Below, piece after piece: positions 61,932 through 64,000 of a stretch of DNA of 64,000 bases (within the stretch, counting starts at the first letter, position 1; the number at the start of each line of letters is the position of its first letter). The stretch covers positions 78,934,889-78,998,888 of the forward strand of contig NC_021674.1 of assembly GCF_000247815.1 (NCBI RefSeq). Direction: 5' to 3'. This DNA comes from Ficedula albicollis (taxonomy: Eukaryota > Chordata > Aves > Passeriformes > Muscicapidae). Below the pieces are notes generated by a model. It saw only the letters and a list, made by a program, of their open reading frames with translations, was not told where the DNA came from and ran no database searches. The translations under genes and the position numbers were made by a program.

Positions 61932-62279
61932 AGCCCAGGACATCCTTTTTCCTTTCTTTCCAATGTGTGGGAATTGCTGTTCACCAGGCTTTCTTTAGAA
62001 AGCCATTTACACTGCTGTGCCTCGTTTTGCATGAAGAAGCCCTCGTAAATCAAATACAGGCACACAACTGTGCTAAAGGTCTCCTCTTTATCCACAGGCA
62101 GCTACCCTCAGCCTGCTTTTATTTCTCCTCATTCCTATTCTGTTGTTCCTTCAGGATCAGCCTGAGGGCAGCTGAGTTTGTGTTTGCTCCCTGCAGTAAT
62201 AAGGTAGTTGATCCCTGATGGTGCAATGGAGACAGAGGGCAGGCAGAGGGGAAGTGCATGGCTGGTGTATTTGGACTGC
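61932..62279. other. unique non-coding sequence
   Basis: I see nothing I can name here beyond the end of a 120-codon plus frame (61856-62218) that begins inside the minisatellite. Confidence 0.5.
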
Positions 62280-63140
62280 TTGACAGTTTTATTTTAAGCT
62301 CAGGGTCTTCTTGCTACATCTGTAGCCTCTTCTGTTCTCTGCCTTTTGCTTGACATCTCTTGTGCCTAATTCTCTAATCAGCTGGATTATCATCTCTTGG
62401 CACCGTGTCCTCACCCACTCTCTAGCCTCTCACCAGTGATTACCTCTCCCCTCTCATCTCTTCTCCACTCTGACACTTCTCTCTGTTTGCTTCTCTGAGT
62501 GCCTGTGACTTTTCTCTCTCCTCACCTCCCAGCATCATCCCACCTCCCAGAGGGAGAACAGACAATTTCTGCGAATCTTCTTCCTCGGCGTTGCCTTCAT
62601 TCCCGCTGCTCTTTCAAGCTCCTTGGCAGTCGTTCCCCTCTCTGTTCTGGGCAGTGAAACATCTCTCTCTGCCGCCTGCGCCCTCTTTTCTGCTCCCTCC
62701 CAACAGCCTGACATACTCACTGTAATGTGCAATGCTTTATCTTCAGCTTCTTCAATTCCTTTTTGCTCACTGCAAACACTGAACAACAGCCACTCTTTCT
62801 CACAATTCATTTCCCTCTTCTCACTCCAGCCCCTCTGCCTCCCTGGAAGCGATAGAGCCAGGACTGGGCTCCTGCCCCCTCACTACAGACCTTTCTCCCT
62901 GGAAACTTCTCCAGCCGTCCCTCCTCCACCTTACTGTCTGAGCAGCTCTTGATCCATGAGCCCCTAGCCTCTTCAGCAGTCTCTTTCTCCAACGTAGCCC
63001 TGGTCCTCTCCCTTCCGTTTTCTTGAACCCTTCTGTGGAATCCATAACAACACAATTCTTAGCATCCTTCTGGATGTTGCTCCTGGCCCTTCCCCATCCT
63101 TTCACCTTTTCACCATTGCCTCTGGATTTTCCCATTTCAG
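62280..63140. other. long pyrimidine-rich stretch ending in a 3' splice-site-like sequence
   Basis: For about 860 bp the plus strand is strongly enriched in C and T, with many TCTCT and CCTCC blocks, yet it is not a simple repeat. It ends with CTGGATTTTCCCATTTCAG at 63140, which fits a 3' splice acceptor. On the minus strand it is purine-rich and opens frames of 91, 82 and 121 codons; the plus strand has one of 109 codons (62623-62952). None resembles a known protein. Confidence 0.55.
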
Positions 63141-63530
63141 AGTTTATTTTCATGTCTCTCCTCTCATTTATTGTTACTAAAGACATTTTGCAGGAACATG
63201 TTTTTCAGGATTTTAATTTCACCTCTTTCTTGTTTTCCTTCTGGAAAAATTCTTGCCACATGTAGCAGAGAAGAATGCATGTGTGCATATGTACTTTAGG
63301 TGAGAAATGTGTGTAATGATGGCTACAAATAATATTGAGACACCTAATTAGTAGAGTAAAAGGAGCATTTCTTCCTTCATATGAGAATGGGTTGCTCTGT
63401 TGATAGGACTCTTAATTAAGGACATGTCATTTTTTAATTTTGAAAAGCTCATGCCAGGTGAGGTGAAACACATAAATATAATAATACCTATTTTTAAGAT
63501 ACAGTAATTAAACATTGTGCATATGTGTGT

Positions 63531-63620
63531 GCATGTATATAGTTATATGTATATATGTGCACATATATGTCTACATATATATGTATGGTTGTATATAGAC
63601 ACACACACATATATAACTAT
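63531..63620. repeat. TA/TG/CA microsatellite, degenerate
   Basis: Alternating purine-pyrimidine sequence (GTATATAGTTATATGTATAT, ACACACACACATATATA) with interruptions. Confidence 0.88.
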
Positions 63621-63628
63621 AGGCACAT

Positions 63629-63730
63629 GCACATATGTGTCTGCTTTTAAGATGCTATATATGATGCTGTGATGGAATGGCACATATGTGTCTGCTTTTA
63701 AGATGCTATATACGATGCTGTGATGGAATA
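63629..63730. repeat. tandem duplication, two 51-bp units
   Basis: GCACATATGTGTCTGCTTTT starts at 63629 and 63680. The copies differ at one base (CTATATATGA/CTATATACGA). It lies directly next to the microsatellite, which may have promoted slippage. Confidence 0.93.
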
Positions 63731-64000
63731 TCATCATGCCATTCACGATCCAGTGATGGCTGTCCTGTATTTCATCAAGCAACAGGTATTTATTTAAAGC
63801 ATTTTAACATTCCCTTGAGCATATAACCAAATTGTGTCTTACTTGCACTTTAAATTCTTGAGGTAATGGCATGAATCTGTGGATAGACTTACCTGATCTT
63901 GACCTCTGATAAATATAAATTAACTGAGCCTATTTCTACAAGACTCGAAGTGTCCTAATGGCAAAATATTCATTCAAAATTGTCTCTTCCTTTCCTGAAG
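63731..64000. other. unique non-coding sequence to window end
   Basis: AT-rich sequence. I see no gene or repeat in it. Confidence 0.5.

Noticed and set aside
1..64000. Endogenous retrovirus or paired LTRs
   Set aside because: I saw no pair of long terminal repeats and no gag, pol or env motifs. The long direct repeats present are adjacent tandem copies, not LTRs flanking an insert.
1..64000. CRISPR array, bacterial operon, tRNA or rRNA genes
   Set aside because: No regularly spaced short repeats, no dense coding and no RNA-gene consensus; the sequence is vertebrate.

Overview
This window looks like non-coding DNA from a bird nuclear genome. The main evidence is at least six 5'-truncated CR1 LINE fragments carrying the CR1 3'-end signature typical of birds, with no L1/Alu-type mammalian repeats. 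The wording of several CR1 copies resembles copies common in Neoaves, possibly a songbird, but I cannot fix the species. The window is AT-leaning, with short simple repeats and poly-A/T runs, as expected for a long intron or an intergenic stretch. I recognise no protein-coding gene, tRNA, rRNA, snRNA or CRISPR array. The longest open frame (197 codons, 48218-48811) lies in a GC-rich patch and matches no family I know.

Layout. 1-6870: unique sequence with a small CpG-dense patch (about 2040-2215) and one strong minus-strand G-quadruplex motif (3634-3654). 6871-7172: a decayed reverse-transcriptase C-terminus from a LINE that is not CR1 but looks RTE-like, split over all three plus frames. 9857-10440: a CR1 fragment with recognisable RT sequence. 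10441-20088: mostly unique, with one short CR1 end (15881-15968), a G-quadruplex motif and small hairpins. 20089-27640: a dense run of tandem duplications (108, 81, 640, 188 and 263 bp units), two of which copy CR1 sequence. 29226-29395: an ancient MIR-like SINE. 29396-38628: long repeat-poor sequence, including CpG-retaining blocks at 33800-35000. 38629-39325: a 346/351 bp tandem duplication. 43811-44022: another CR1 end. 48480-49110: a CpG-rich patch. 53317-53436: a 60 bp duplication. 61684-61931: a compound A-B-B-A-B minisatellite. 62280-63140: a long pyrimidine-rich stretch ending in a strong 3' splice-site-like sequence. 63531-63730: a TA/TG microsatellite followed by a 51 bp duplication.

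The most distinctive property is the number of young, nearly identical, single-step tandem duplications (at least ten with units of 38-640 bp). The next is the non-CR1 LINE remnant. All recognised CR1 copies lie on the minus strand, which would fit an intron of a plus-strand gene but does not prove it. I found no convincing new biological system. Candidate exons and conserved non-coding blocks are given at low confidence with the test that would settle each.
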